This document shows, one piece after another, positions 5,483-5,597 of a stretch of DNA of 5,597 nucleotides. The stretch lies in the NCBI GenBank assembly GCA_910579925.1, contig CAJTVY010000089.1:1-5597 (forward strand). The letters run 5' to 3'. This DNA is from an uncultured Dorea sp. GTDB taxonomy: Bacteria > Bacillota > Clostridia > Lachnospirales > Lachnospiraceae. Position 1 is the first letter of the stretch, and each line of letters opens with the position of its first letter. The notes under the pieces are model-generated. The model did not search any database. It saw nothing but the letters and a program-made list of their open reading frames with translations, and had not been told where the DNA came from. Position numbers and translations under genes: made by a program.

Positions 5483-5597
5483 ATGATAGATGTAGATAAG
5501 AATACATTCCAGACCGAGGTTCTGGAGGCAGAAGGCTATGTATTCGTAGACTTTTACGGCGACGGCTGTGTGCCATGCCAGGCTCTGATGCCGAAGG
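5483..5597 (+). CDS. trxA: Glycine reductase-associated thioredoxin, N-terminal part
   Basis: The first 38 residues are visible and the gene runs off the window. The ATG follows AAAGGAGG (5466-5473) at 9 nt spacing. The strand YVFVDFYGDGC and Pro31 fit the thioredoxin fold, but the active site is G28-C29-V30-P31-C32 instead of the canonical W-C-G-P-C. The GCVPC form is the known signature of thioredoxins from glycine reductase operons of amino-acid-fermenting clostridia, where they reduce selenoprotein A. Its place right after trxB makes the pair an electron supply line for the complex. Confidence 0.92.
   Translation, partial: MIDVDKNTFQTEVLEAEGYVFVDFYGDGCVPCQALMPK

Overview
The window carries most of the front half of a glycine reductase (Stickland fermentation) operon from an anaerobic Firmicute. 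The gene set is diagnostic: GrdX, GrdE, selenoprotein GrdB, thioredoxin reductase and the start of an atypical thioredoxin, behind a glycine riboswitch. Codon use, strong AGGAGG-type ribosome sites and the style of the intergenic repeats suggest a gut Clostridia/Lachnospiraceae-type genome. That placement is inference; no species can be named from the sequence alone.

Layout, all on the + strand. Positions 1-281 are the C-terminal end of a sodium:alanine/glycine symporter (AGCS family), closed by a terminator at 319-355. Positions 351-553 hold a perfect 20-bp inverted repeat and then a branched, highly structured element, both resembling dispersed intergenic repeats. At 560-730 lies a 3'-end remnant of a transferable AAA-ATPase/PD-(D/E)XK-type protein. 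Positions 838-866 look like a sigma-A promoter. The leader that follows (about 873-1248) contains a single-aptamer glycine riboswitch (about 945-1053), an adjacent 'ghost' helix (1054-1083) and an intrinsic terminator (1132-1173). Then come grdX (1249-1635), grdE (1706-2986, GTG start), grdB (3004-4314, read through a selenocysteine UGA at 4054-4056), a 28-nt direct-repeat pair, trxB (4425-5369), two hairpins, and trxA (5483 to the window end, partial).

How the genes work together: glycine sensed by the leader RNA should allow transcription into the operon. GrdE (cleaved at Asn241-Cys242 to form a pyruvoyl subunit) and GrdB (Sec351) form protein B, which binds and reductively deaminates glycine, passing a carboxymethyl group to selenoprotein A (GrdA). 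TrxB and TrxA deliver NADPH electrons to recycle GrdA. GrdA and the protein C genes (grdC, grdD) are not in this window and probably lie downstream of trxA. The order here (X-E-B-trxB-trxA) differs from the trxB-trxA-E-A-B order described in some classical Stickland clostridia.

The enzymes belong to a known pathway. The least explained parts are the non-coding ones: the singleton riboswitch with its ghost helix, the repeat-rich junction upstream, and the structured gaps inside the operon.
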